This document shows, piece after piece, positions 1 through 10,363 of a stretch of DNA of 64,000 nt; the first letter of the stretch is position 1; every line of letters begins with the position of its first letter. Below the pieces are notes generated by a model that was given only the letters and a program-made list of their open reading frames with translations, made no database searches and had not been told where the DNA came from. This DNA comes from Limnanthes douglasii subsp. nivea (lineage: Eukaryota; Streptophyta; Magnoliopsida; Brassicales; Limnanthaceae), in contig JAUPFV010000005.1 of NCBI GenBank assembly GCA_036936605.1, positions 59,292,742 to 59,356,741 on the forward strand, given 5' to 3'. A program made the translations under genes and the position numbers.

Positions 1-905
1 AATGGGCTCTATCAAGACTTCTGTATAAAGATGTATTAGAACCAAAGTGAAAGATCATTACCTACTAGAAATTTGGTGTAAATACTTAGTTTCTGAAACT
101 TATAGAAATATTTCGAAGTTTCTGGATGAGTATGAGTTTTCTTTATGGGAATAACTTGAATTAAGGATACATCTTCAAATCTTTATCTAAATACCTGTTA
201 ATCTAAACGTGCTTAGATGATGGTCAAAATAATATTGATGTAGCAGTTGTTCGAGGTTGGTGCGTATACTTGTCAGTTTGTAGAAGCCAATATGATGTTA
301 GGGTGGTTAGTATCATTATCTCTCGGTTGTGTTGTGGGAATAAAATTTGGTTGCTAAGGTGAGGCTGGAGTACTTTTTCACAAATATTTGGTTCTATAAA
401 TAGTGAAAAAGAAGTACAAGACTGTTGTTGAATGAGGAGTATTGGAAGATCACGAGAGAGTAAGTTAGAGCTTTGTTGAGTTTTAAAGAGTAGAGAAAGT
501 TAGAAAATAAACACTAAAGAGTCATAATTTTTTTTAGAACCTAAAAAAATAAGAATGATTGTGTTATTTGTGTTGGAATTTCCTTGTAATATTTATTTAT
601 ATAAAATCAATGTAATTTTCATGTGAATGTAAGATTTTGTCACAATCCAAACCATGTTAAATCTTATCTTTATGTGTTTGATTTTATTTATGCTCTTCCT
701 AATAAATTTGATTTTGGAAATACAGAGATTCGACACTCTACTTCTTTCTACCATACTTGCAAGGAGTAAATTATCACTCGGTTAAGTCTCAGTCTACTAT
801 CAAAAGCTGCACCAGCTTAGCCAAAATCTCGGCATACTTGAAAAAGATTATATTTTGTAATTTCCACGTCTCTACTTAATTATTCTTTTTTAAAATTTAT
901 TCCCT
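1..905 (+). repeat. copia-1 5' LTR (left end outside window)
   Basis: This stretch matches 15879-18121 once the nested TRIM there is removed. Shared blocks include the segment around gagttttaaagagt, the segment aaacactaaagagtcata, the ctctacttcttt block near 740, and a block reading aaaatctcggc. About 170 bp of the LTR should lie before the window, judged from the 3' copy. The right boundary near 905 is an estimate from where the similarity ends. The LTRs are strongly diverged, so this is an old insertion. Confidence 0.65.
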
Positions 906-1139
906 CAATGAGTGATAAAATGAGCATGGATAATATGTAATAATATTGTTTGTAGTTGATAAACGCATGATAAAATGCTAAAAACATTTTAGATATTGAG
1001 TGTATATATATATATATATATTTATATCACCAGAGAATTAAGCAAAACCATAAAGATGAGTTCCATTAAGTTTGGATCTTGAAAATTTTACCATATAAAA
1101 TAATTTTAATCTATGGAGAATGAAGATCAAAGCATTTGT

Positions 1140-1770
1140 AATACAAAATGGGCTATATGCTGCCATTTATGAGAGAGTTAAAGAAGAGGTTTGACACTGA
1201 GGTGTTATCTAAGGCCTAGAGTTTGGGAGATAAGATACTTTAAGAGGTGTAAAAGAGTTTAATATGGAGAATGATGAAAGCCAGTTACATGAAAAAATCC
1301 ATGACTACCAGACAATATCTCAAGAAACAATCGTATATGTTGACAACGAATGATAGCAAAGAGATTTTAAGATATTTGGATGGTTTCAATATAATCATTG
1401 TTGATTTTAATGTAGTTGGAGTCAAAGTAAAATTTTAAGATCAAACAATAGTCCTCTTAAGTTCTCTACCGAATGCGTATGAGCACTTTGTTGACACTAT
1501 GATATATGTAATAGTTTCCCTTATGATGTCTAAAGTTAAAAGTGTTGTGAAGTCAAAATATCTTCAGGTTAATGCCATTTTAAAGACTAAGTCAAATATT
1601 CGTGGACGGAGCGTTAAAGGAAGACATGGAAGGAGAGATTCAAACAAGAAAATAGGCACCTTTTGGTCCAAATATAGAAAATTTGTAAGTGGTTTTAGGG
1701 TGAAATATTGGATGTGGAAGAAGGAAGATCATATCAATAAGAACTGGTCAGAGATAAGAAAATGAGATAG
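1140..1770 (+). pseudogene. copia-1 gag remnant
   Basis: Broken + strand reading frames here resemble copia Gag of the UBN2 type. The clearest part is near 1455-1530, where a segment reading LSSLPNAYEHFVDTM matches the usual Leu-Pro-x-x-Tyr region of these capsid proteins. It is followed by a basic stretch rich in Arg and Lys (about 1560-1720) where the nucleic-acid-binding tail is expected; a CCHC knuckle is not preserved. Several stops and frameshifts interrupt the frame. It lies just inside the 5' LTR, as expected for gag. It cannot encode a working capsid. Confidence 0.55.
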
Positions 1771-2599
1771 TTTACAGAAGTTTGAAGTTAGATATGTTCA
1801 ATAGTATCAAATGATTATTAATATACTGGTGTTTTAATGGCTGTAATTTGCAGGGATAATGACAAATGGGTATATGACTCAATAACTTCCTTCTACATGA
1901 GTCCCAATAAACATTGGTTTGAAGACCTGAAAATTGTTTGATGGTGGTAAAGTTTTTTTTTATAGAATCATAAACCCTATGTTGTGAAGGGAATGTGGAA
2001 CATTTGGCTCATATTGTCTACATAAATTGAGACAGTGATAACAAATGCAAGGTATGTCCCTGAATTTAAATGTACTATTTTTATATTAGAATATTAGATA
2101 TAGGATGATTTACTTATAAGGGTGGAGATGATAGGTTGAGGGTTATGTAGGGATCAGTAATTTTTATGAAAACCTATAGAAATAATGATGTTTTAGTTCT
2201 TGAAGGGTCTCTAGCGGTTGAAGGTGTGTCTAGTATAGAGAGACCTGACCAATTTGTAGCATCTAAGGTTAGGGAATTTGAGTGGTAATGACCTTAATTA
2301 CCTTAACAAACATGAAGTTAAACTTTTATAAAAACTGCGTGCTGGGTACTCGGTAAGAGGGTTAAATTTCTGCCTATCAACCATACAACTTGTTATGTGC
2401 TTCAATATGTTCATTCAGACATTTTGAGACATTCAAGGTATCCCAACATGAGGTGTTATATACTATATGTCTCTAATTTATGACTATTCTAGGAAAGTAT
2501 GAGTTATAATTTTGAAGATCAATGATGATGCATGTGATTCCTTTAAGGACTGGAAGAAGCTGATTGAGAATTCGACTGGAAAGATGCTGAAGAAGTTGA

Positions 2600-3852
2600 T
2601 GATTAACAATTACTTTAAAATGTGAATGAATAATTCAGTAGCTAATGTTCAAAACTTGAAATTTCTAGACACATAACCGTGAAATGAACTCATCAACATA
2701 ATAGACTTACAAGGAGGATGAACCGAAGCTTGCTAGAAAGGGTAAGGTGTATGCTCATGACAACTGGAATGAGCTGAAGGTTTTGTGGAAAAATTGTTAA
2801 GACAATTGCATACATCATCAACATAACCGTGAAATGAACTCATCAACATGAGTCCATATTTGGTGTTGGAGTTTAAGTTTCCACAAAAAAATATACTAGA
2901 AATAAATCAGTTATAGAATATCTGAGAGTGTTTGGATGTCCTGCCTATGATTCATATGTGAAGCAAGATAAGATTCAACCGAGAGCATTAAAATGTTTAT
3001 TTATCAGCTATCAAACATGACGAAAATAACAAAAGTTGTGGTTTTTGGAACATAGGATTCAGAAAGCTTGAATTAGCCGAGATGTGGTAGTTAATGAATG
3101 AGTTATACCATTGATGAAAAAAAGTTAAGTCAATACTTAGTAGTCCCAAATAGGAAGACAAAGGTGAGATGAATTATGAACAATAGAGTAATACTGAGGA
3201 TGTTTTTGCCAAATATGATTTTACACTTGGTACAAGTTCAACTTATATAGCGGAAGTACAAGAATTGTACGAGTTAGACAATGACCTAGAGTTTGATGTT
3301 CCAGATCCTTCAGATGTTTGGACTGAAGAGTAACATATAAGAACTAACAATTATTAGTTGGTGAAGGATTATGCATGAAAACTTATAAAGCTTACACAAA
3401 TTTAATTGTTTTTAATATTAGAGGTTATGCTTTATCGATTGAAATACGATGATATGTTCTTGAACCCTATATTTATCATGATGCTATAAAGATTAATGAT
3501 AAGCTGGAGTGGCTGAGGGTCATGTGGGAAAAAATGAGTCCTCTAAAGAATAATGACACATGGATTCTTATAAACCAATTGAAGGGTTATAATGTTTTTG
3601 GGTGTCAATGAATATGAAGATGAAGTAAGGTACTCTCTAAGTTGAACAATCTAGTATAAATTTATGCTACTGACTAAGGGTTTCACAAAAAAAAGAGGGT
3701 GTTGATTTTAATGAAATTTTCTCATCAGTTGTGAAATAAACCTCAATAAGGTTTCTGATATCTTATTGCTAGATTTAATCTTGAGCTAGATCAAATGGAT
3801 GATACTATTATTATTCTAAATGAAGAACTTGAGTAAAAAATTTACATAAATT
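2600..3852 (+). pseudogene. copia-1 integrase C-terminal region and start of reverse transcriptase
   Basis: Near 2900-3120 the + strand encodes fragments resembling the end of copia integrase (LRVFGCPAYDSYV and a PRALKCLFISY segment, matching the usual VFGC and K-C-x-F-x-G-Y motifs). At 3430-3850 the beginning of the reverse transcriptase follows, with stops in every frame. The frame is cut at the sequence for the EIYMxQPxGF-type motif by the nested gypsy element; the rest of the motif resumes at 14707 after the duplicated agcct. Integrase catalytic residues are not recognisable. Confidence 0.6.
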
Positions 3853-3857
3853 AGCCT
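3853..3857. repeat. target-site duplication of Tat-1 (left)
   Basis: The five bases agcct directly precede the LTR starting TGAAGAG, and the same five bases at 14707-14711 directly follow the LTR ending TTATCA. A 5-bp duplication is the normal footprint of gypsy integration. Confidence 0.92.
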
Positions 3858-4270
3858 TGAAGAGCTCGGATAATCTTTAGTGAGCCTCAGGAGCAAAGAT
3901 GTTCGTATGAGGAGGTCGGACTAGAGAATATTCGTGTGATGTGACAGTGAACAGTGATTTACTAGAAAAGGAATAGACAAAAGGAATAAATGTTGCAATC
4001 ATTGATCAATCATTGACCTTTTTTCCTGAAAAGGAATGTCCTTTATATAGTAAATGAGGTGGAGGATTCAATTACGTATCTACCACCGTAAGAGTGGATT
4101 TCTTACCCCACTATTTGACTATTTACAAACAAGTTCTTGGGGTCTATCATTTAAGCCCTTTATTTCTTGTGTGTGCTTTACTTTTATCCTTAGTCACTAA
4201 ATACATGGATCTTGATCTTATTTATGAGCTAAATTACATGTTAACTACCTCTATTTTCCTTCCCTTATCA
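3858..4270 (-). repeat. Tat-1 3' LTR
   Basis: Starts TGAAGAGCTCGG and ends CCCTTATCA on the + strand. It is highly similar to 14305-14706 throughout. The main visible difference is about 9 extra bases (around ggataatct) near the left end here. It is the 3' LTR because the pol reading direction is minus. Confidence 0.9.
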
Positions 4271-4288
4271 GTAGCCTCCCAGTCTATG
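4271..4288 (-). other. Tat-1 polypurine tract
   Basis: On the minus strand the bases just before the 3' LTR read ctgggaggctac, a short purine-rich tract in the position used to prime plus-strand DNA synthesis. It is weak compared with the copia-2 tract. Confidence 0.5.
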
Positions 4289-4331
4289 TACAGTTCTCTG
4301 GATATGGACTTCAATTGTTGTCTTATGATGT

Positions 4332-4471
4332 TCGGATCGGAGTCTATGCTACCTCTGGGCGGATCGGACATTGCTGTTATTACGGTCGGATTTCATGCTT
4401 CTAGGTAGAGTTCTGATAAGATCGGATCAGAGTCTTTGTTACCCCGTTCAGATCGGATATTCCACTATGTT
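4332..4471 (+). repeat. 100-bp direct repeat with GATCGGA motifs upstream of the antisense gene
   Basis: A segment of about 40 bp starting tcggatcggagtct at 4332 recurs in diverged form at 4432 (tcggatcagagtct), exactly 100 bp later. Each copy ends in a second GATCGGA-like motif followed by CATT or TATT. The pair lies between the 3' LTR and the G-box and TATA box of the antisense gene, so it may be part of its promoter region. Confidence 0.6.
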
Positions 4472-4584
4472 GACCTCATCTTTTAGTCACGTTTACGTCA
4501 CCTACGTAATCATTTATGTCAGACGCGCATGCTTTATTTCGCTGTTATCGAGTCAATCAATTTTTAGGCGGCACAACTACTATG

Positions 4585-4594
4585 GACACGTGTC
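4585..4594 (+). promoter_or_regulatory. G-box palindrome GACACGTGTC (antisense gene of Tat-1)
   Basis: A perfect 10-bp palindrome with the CACGTG core that plant bZIP and bHLH factors bind; ACACGTGTC is also an ABRE-type sequence. It lies 45 bp before a TATA box. The identical 10-mer occurs at 60020-60029 in front of the homologous gene in Tat-3. Confidence 0.6.
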
Positions 4595-4638
4595 ACTGTA
4601 CAGTTACCCTTGCATGTTCGCCTTCTTCCTTGCATGCT

Positions 4639-4646
4639 TATAAATA
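4639..4646 (+). promoter_or_regulatory. TATA box of the Tat-1 antisense gene
   Basis: TATAAATA followed by a taaatcatttt context, 112 bp before the ATG at 4751. The same arrangement (TATAAATT followed by aaatcattttt) stands 104 bp before the ATG at 60298 in Tat-3. Conservation between two diverged elements supports a real core promoter on the + strand, opposite to gag-pol. Confidence 0.65.
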
Positions 4647-4750
4647 CTAAATCATTTTCCTTATTGAAGGTTTCTGATTTTCTTTCAAAAAGGTTTTCTC
4701 TAGAGAGATAGGGAGACTGTGCTCAAACAAATTTCTCACTTTGCATTTTC

Positions 4751-7700
4751 ATGCCTGACGAATTCATCAATCTTGAAAGGTACAAACTTTGGAGGTGGTT
4801 TAACATTTCTAATCGGATCGGTACTCGCAGATCTGCCGGCGCAAGAGAACATCCTTCCCCTACAGAGATTTGGGAGGCTAATTTTCGAGACAACTGGGAT
4901 CCGATCTGCGAGCGCTTCATCAGCCTTACTGTATCCTCCCCAAGTGGTGGGGTTGATCTTTTTACTTCTCCAACTCCCTTGACTTTTCCTTCTCGGCCTT
5001 CTGCCTTCATCGTGATGGGTGACGAGAGAGAAAGACCACCAACTAAAGAAAACAAAGATAAAGCTAAGCGAAAAAGATCGCCTGATCCGGTTACCAAATC
5101 GGTTAGGATGAAGATCCCCTCCTCGGTCTCGACTCCTCCAACAACCCCCAAAGGCTCTCCTTAAACAACGCCAGACGTTAGCCCCTAGAAAACTTTGTCA
5201 AGGGGGACTCATCTTGAACCGTCTCTGACACCTATATCGGAAGTTCCGGAGAAGAATCTGTCTGACGGCCCTATGGCGATAAAGAGAATCCTGACATTTT
5301 GGTGGTTGAGGCAGAGCCTCTTCGAGTCGTTCATGTTGATTCTCCATCCCCGGACAATGGTGCTATGGCTCCTCCCTCGGAGCCTACGTCTAGTCTTCCC
5401 CCTCACCAAGGTGAGACTTTTGTGGTCAAGAGTAAGAAGAAAAAGAAACGTTCCACAGGTTTGCCCTCGAATGTGGAGGATATCGTAGGCGACAATATCC
5501 GTGGTATTGAGGCTAAACATCTTTTGGCTCTGTACAAGATGAAGTATAAATATTTGCATCTGATCGAGGAGGTCAAACTAAGGGATCGTTGGGGTATTCT
5601 AATTAACATTACCATCTGATTCCCTACTGTTGGTGAGACACCTTTATCAGTTCGGAACAATGAATTAGTGCTTTATATGGAGCTGATGAACTGGGGTCTC
5701 TGACTGCCTTTCGATCCTCTCCTGACCGATTACTTCCACCCGGTCGGACTATGTCCTTCTCAGGCCTAGGCAAACATGTGGTATACCCTCATGGCTTGTA
5801 TTATGGCTTCAAGGCTTTCCGGGAACGCTTTCACCATGTATCAACTCGTTGCCGTCTCGGGTGTAGCCAAGAACTCTCATTATCTCTTCTATTCACTTGG
5901 CTTCGCCATGAGTCTTAAAGTGATTAAGGATTTTCTGGAGGCTAGTAAGAAGTGGAAGCAACAATTTCTATTCATTTCGAGGTTGTGGGAGATCGGATTT
6001 GAAAGCTCTGAAGACCTTTCTCATCGGTTGACGCTCAAGTGGACCGAACAAGGTAAGTACTTTCACCTAATTTTTTCGAGTCGCCAGGTTAAGTAAATTC
6101 TGACTTCGTGTCTTTTTCAGCTATGAAAGGAATTGCTAAGTCCTTTAAGCGTCATACTAACTCCGACAAAGCTATCTTTGGAAAGCTGAGTGTATGGGCG
6201 GGCGAACACTGGGATTACAAGTTCCACCATTCTTCCTATGAACTTTGCCAAGTATAATATGTGGCAGTGCGATCTTAGTGTGAAGAAGACCACCTCAGAA
6301 CTTATGGTGCCTCCTCCGGGCGATGATATTCTTAAACATTTAGAGTTCTTAGATAATGTCATTTACCTCTCTACTCGGGCCCGAGCTCCGGGTCACCAAG
6401 ATGCTAAAAAACTCGAAGAAGGTGAGGAAGAAGAGACTGAGGAGGATGTCGAGTCTGACGAGGAAGCTTCCGAAGAGAGGAGGGTGAATGCTCAGGAGGG
6501 TTCTCAGCCCGATGCTCAGGGCAGTCCCCAAGAAAGGATGCAAGGCTGTCTTTCAACAAGAGCTCCAAGTACTCATGATGATATTCGCATAGGCTTGCCC
6601 CCGGACGCGAGGTCACCAGAACTTCAACAGGAAACCCCCCTCGGGCCTCTAGCATCCCCCCGGACCTTTCATCCTGAGAATAGGTCAAATGAAGCTGACA
6701 ACACGGTTGAGATCAGGCTCCAAGGTCGGGCTGGTGCCACAAGGCCACATAGATTTACGGCTGACGAGAAGAAGAAAAGGGTTATTGAGAGCGGAGGAGA
6801 AAGTGACAATACTAAGGGAAGCCTGCATTTGTCTAAAAACATTATGTTTGTCGATTCGGACTCTGGTGGAGAATTTATCTCCACGCGAAGGAAAGCTCAA
6901 GAATGTGACTCGGACGAGGAAAGGTACCCCTCCCCGGCCTATGCTTACTTTGACGTATATGCCAATGACTATGTGGCAAACGAGTTGATCAAACGGCTGC
7001 ATGCTGCTGCCCTGCTTGAACGCAAAGCGAACCAGAAGGACCGCTATATGAAATAGGTTATTAAGAGGAGGGCGGAGGTAAAAACTCTAACTTCTGAGGT
7101 TTCCGAACTGAAAGACAAAGTGAGGGACTTGACCGATCAGGTGGCCGAACAGATTGAGATCTCCTCCAAAGTGGAAGGCCTGGTCTTTGAGTCTGATAAC
7201 TTGAAGAAAGAAGTAAAGGAGCTAAAAAATGAGTTAGCCAAAACATCAGAAGTGACTGCCAAGGTACACACTTTGTCTTCTGAATCCGAGGAGCTAAAGA
7301 AAAGAGTTAAGGAACTGACTGATGAATTGGCTAAGGAGAAAAAGATCTCCGAGGATCACTTGACTACCATTACTTCTCTTAAGATTGAGCTATCCGAGGA
7401 GAAGCCAAATTTTTTTAATAAAGGGAGAAGTTCATGGCCAAGGATGTCGAGCGTGACACTACGGTAGATGGTCTTCTTGAGGCCTACTACAAAGCAAAAG
7501 TATACTTTTGGAATTGTATTGAAGACCTTGAGAAATTATCGGTAAAGCATGAAAGCTTAAAGAGAGACTTTGAAGTTAAGCAGAAGGAACGTCTTGATGA
7601 GTATGCTACTTAGATCGTTGTTCGTCTTGAAGAAAGGGATGCTAAATTGAGGTCTGCAATGATAATGGAGATGCACGAAAGGTTCCCGGACTTGCACCTT

Positions 7701-7844
7701 GGTAGTCTTTGGACTCGTGTTATTGAGCAGCATCGACCACCCGGGGTGTCTGTGGAGGACCCTGAATCTAGTGAGGGTTCAAAGAGCTCTTCGTTGGACT
7801 CGGACTCACCTGTTGGTAGTAAAGAAAATTATGCATCTGATTAG
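4751..7844 (+). pseudogene. Tat-1 antisense gene (spliced; gypsy-type transposon domain plus coiled coil), broken
   Basis: This gene runs opposite to gag-pol between the 3' LTR and the end of pol. Parts in order: an N-terminal low-complexity, Lys/Arg/Pro/Ser-rich region (4751-5164); a Lys-rich cluster and linker (5299-5560); a conserved domain (about 5560-6052) with NWGL, LCPSQ and LMACIMASRLSG; an intron at 6053-6120; a W-A-G-E-x-W-x(3)-FHH segment; a very acidic and Ser-rich region (6410-6960); a heptad-type coiled coil rich in Lys, Glu and Leu (7057-7400); and a C-terminal segment MHERFPDLHLGSLW followed by an acidic Ser/Asp tail. It matches the Tat-3 gene at 60298-63130 throughout. The conserved domain resembles the Pfam family of putative gypsy-type transposon proteins (PF04195), by memory only. 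Breaks: in-frame stops at 5617, 5701, 5767 and 7054, another near 7612, and frameshifts at about 5165-5298, 6190-6253 and 7420. Function unknown; not needed for basic gag-pol chemistry. Confidence 0.75.
6053..6120 (+). other. 68-bp intron in the Tat-1 antisense gene
   Basis: Donor AAG|GTAAGTAC at 6053 and acceptor TCTTTTTCAG ending at 6120, preceded by a pyrimidine-rich stretch, make a strong GT-AG intron in phase 1. Joining the flanks keeps the frame and gives a segment that aligns with the residues after the intron of the Tat-3 gene. Without splicing, the frame runs into stops soon after the donor. Confidence 0.75.
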
Positions 7845-8062
7845 CATGTTCTTAGTAGCTATTTCCTTATTTTTTATTTAATTCGTTCGTTCTTTGAATC
7901 CTGCCACAAGACATTTTTTTGGTAATATTCTCCTTATTATTGGAGCGTTCGGTGATGTATTCTTACGTTTTGCTTAATCGTTTCCTTCTTATGTTGTTAT
8001 TCTTGTGATTCAATACTGAATTATTTTACTCAAGCGCCATTTGGTTCATATTTTAAGTTGAT

Positions 8063-8275
8063 AAAGATGAACTTTCTTGTCCAAACTTTTTTGGAGGGTG
8101 TTTTGAGTTCAAAAAGATGAACATTCTTGTCCAAACTTCTTTGGAGGATGTTTTGAGTTCAAAAAGATGAAATTTTTGGTCCAAACTTCTTTGGAGGATG
8201 TTTTGAGTTAAAAAAGATGAACTTTTTGGTCCAAACTTCTTTGGAGGATATTTTGAGTTCAAAAAGATGAACCTT
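8063..8275. repeat. 50-bp tandem repeat, about 4.2 units
   Basis: Units begin aaagatgaac at 8063, 8113, 8163, 8213 and (partial) 8263, an exact 50-bp period with a few substitutions. Each unit contains a small inverted repeat, CCAAActtctTTGG-like. It lies between the antisense gene and the end of pol, that is in the 3' untranslated region of gag-pol. Hypervariable tandem repeats in this place are known for Tat/Ogre-type elements and can seed satellites. Confidence 0.9.
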
Positions 8276-8311
8276 TTCTAGTTTTTAAAGAAGGCAGTGA
8301 GATTTGATATA

Positions 8312-8376
8312 TAAGCCGACTATTTAGGCACCTCATTAAAACCTTCCTACGCCACCAAGGTAGGAAAGAGTATGCC
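8312..8376. other. conserved noncoding block downstream of pol (Tat-1)
   Basis: The block around cacctcattaaaaccttcc and ccaaggtaggaaagagtatg is nearly the same as 63515-63568 in Tat-3, although nothing is coded there. On the minus strand it contains GGTTTTAATGAGG, close to a motif found in the 3' noncoding region of many plant LTR elements. It sits between the 3' end of pol and the tandem repeat. Confidence 0.7.
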
Positions 8377-8424
8377 ACCAGAACTTATACAAATTGACAT
8401 AGAAAATATTTACATATCAAACAA

Positions 8425-9513
8425 TCAAACTAAATAAGCTTTTAAGTGCTCAATATTCAATGGATGGGGAATACTTCTTCCTTCTTTGTCTTTCAATCGG
8501 TACGTCCCCGGTTTCAGCTTCTTAGTGACTGTGTACGGACCTTCCCAGTTTGGGGCGAGTTTTCCAAGTCTCTTTTCTTTTGTGTGCAAAAAGACGTTTC
8601 TTAGGACCCTATCTCCTACCTCAAATTCTCTTCTTCTGACATTTAACGAGTAACGACTTCTCATTAAAGTTTGATAGTGCAAGGAATTCAACTGTGCTCT
8701 TCTTCTCTTTTCTTTTATCAAATCAAGTTCTGTGCATTTCCCTTTGTCATTGCCTTCCTCAGAATACTCATTCACTCGGAAATATGGGAACATCGTTTCC
8801 GATGGCACTACAACATCCATTCCGTACACTAGTGCAAAATGCGATTCATGTGTTGCAGTCCGAGGAGTAGTCCTGTAAGCCCATAGCACCTCTTGTAGGT
8901 AATCTGGCCACTTCTCTGCTTTGCCCTCTAAATTCTTTCTTAATCCGTCCAAGATTGTCGTATTGGTTACTTCGACCTAACCGTTTGCTTGGGGATGGAA
9001 CGGTGTCAAAAAACATTGTTGTGTCCCTTTGGAAGCACAAAAAGTTCTCATTTCACTGTTGTCGAACTGTGGGCCGTTGTCCATCGTAATCTTCCTTGGT
9101 ATACCAAAGCGGCAACAAATGTTAGAGATGATGAATTTGATCACATCCTTTGCTCTTGTTCCCGCTAGTGGTTCGGCCTCTACCCATTTGGAGAAGTAGT
9201 CCACAACAACGATGATTGTTTGGCGCCCTCCCGAAGCCATAGGAAGTGGTCTGACCAGATCTATTCCCCATCGATCGAAGGGCAGAGATTATGATATTGA
9301 CTCTAGAGGCACTCCGGGCAAGTGAATCGAATTAGCAAACCGCTGACAGGTGTCACATTTCTGCACCAATTCCTTGGCGTTCGCTGAGATGGTCGGCCAA
9401 TAGTATCCTGCCAGAAGAACTCTTCGTATTAGTGTTTTGTATCCACAATGGGTTGGGCGTTCCCCATCGTGCAGTTCAGAGAGTATTAGTTGTGACTCGT
9501 CCTTCCCTAACAA
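8425..9513 (-). pseudogene. Tat-1 integrase
   Basis: Gypsy integrase in three parts. The N-terminal zinc region (9289-9513) shows HDGERPTHCGYKT and C-D-T-C-Q-R. The catalytic core (8977-9240) has VVDYFSKWVEAEPL, then TMDNGPQF and PFHPQANG. The C-terminal region (8425-8952) has WAYRTTPRTATHESHF, VLRNVFLHT, LAPNWEGPY and a GTYRLKD segment. A stop interrupts the frame after PQANG (near 8976) and there is another break between 9240 and 9289. It inserts the cDNA in active relatives; this copy is dead. The C-terminal part aligns well with 63615-63932 of Tat-3. Confidence 0.88.
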
Positions 9514-9833
9514 CGAAGTAAGGGACGACTAAAAGATATTTTATATAACACATCTCCGAGGAGCACATATCCATAGGTTTTGAAGCGTATTCTCTTGGCT
9601 TTAACTTTATCGATGGGCAGTGTGTCATGGATTAAGAAGTCTTGTATCTCGCTCCTCCAATCTTTTGCTAGGGCTGTGGATATCTGAAAAGCTTCGAAAC
9701 TACCCTCAACCGGCTAGGAACCCTTAACTATCGACGAATTTTCTTTAGTGATTATCCACAGGTATTCTTCTAAATAAGATGCTTTGGCCAAGGAATCCGC
9801 CACTCAATTCCCTGCTCAGTGAACATGTTTGAA

Positions 9834-10150
9834 TCAGACGTTTTTGAATTCCAGGGTCAAAGCTTTCAACACTCCCAGATACTTCACCAAATGGTCTTTC
9901 CTTGCTTCTGAACATCCTAAAGCATGGTTCACCAACAGTTGAGAATCACTGATTAACTTTACTCGTTTAGCACCACAAACCCTTGCAAGTCGTAATTTGG
10001 CCAGGGCCGCCTCGTACTCTGCCTCATTGTTCGATGCCTGGAATCCGAGTCGAATTTCCTGGTACATTGCGATGCCATCCAGGGAGGTTAGCTGCACTCT
10101 AGCTCCGCAGCGAGATGAGCTGGATCCCCAATCGATTCGGATTTGCCACT
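9834..10150 (-). pseudogene. Tat-1 RNase H
   Basis: The frame contains EIRLGFQASNNEAEYEA, then a LISDSQLLVNHALG segment, the usual Glu- and Asp-containing motifs of the second RNase H-like domain found in Tat elements. The start of the domain (the first Asp) lies just upstream near 10150 in another frame. A break also separates it from the zinc region of integrase at 9513. It degrades the RNA strand of the hybrid in active relatives. Confidence 0.75.
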
Positions 10151-10363
10151 CAGGATCAAACTTTTTTTCCTACATGTCCACAACTTCTCTGTCGGAATGA
10201 AAATCCACCAAAAAGTCAGCTAGCGCCTATGCTTTGATCGCGGTTCGAACTCGATATCGAAATCCCCAAGTTCTACCGACCACTTAGTCATCCTTCCGGA
10301 CACATCAGGCCTCTGTAACATATTTTTCAAAGAAAAAGATGTTCGCACCACCATCGTGTGAGC

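Noticed and set aside
4094..4643. Two + strand ORFs of 90-104 codons in the Tat-1 3' LTR
   Set aside because: The first lies inside the LTR and the second across the promoter repeat; neither shows a domain or is conserved in Tat-3.
6190..7056. A separate 288-codon gene
   Set aside because: Its first part overlaps the spliced frame and its end continues in frame past one stop into the coiled coil; it is the middle of the larger antisense gene.
8053..8262. Minus-strand ORF of 69 codons
   Set aside because: It translates the 50-bp tandem repeat; 50 is not a multiple of three, so the apparent peptide repeats are frame-shifted artefacts.
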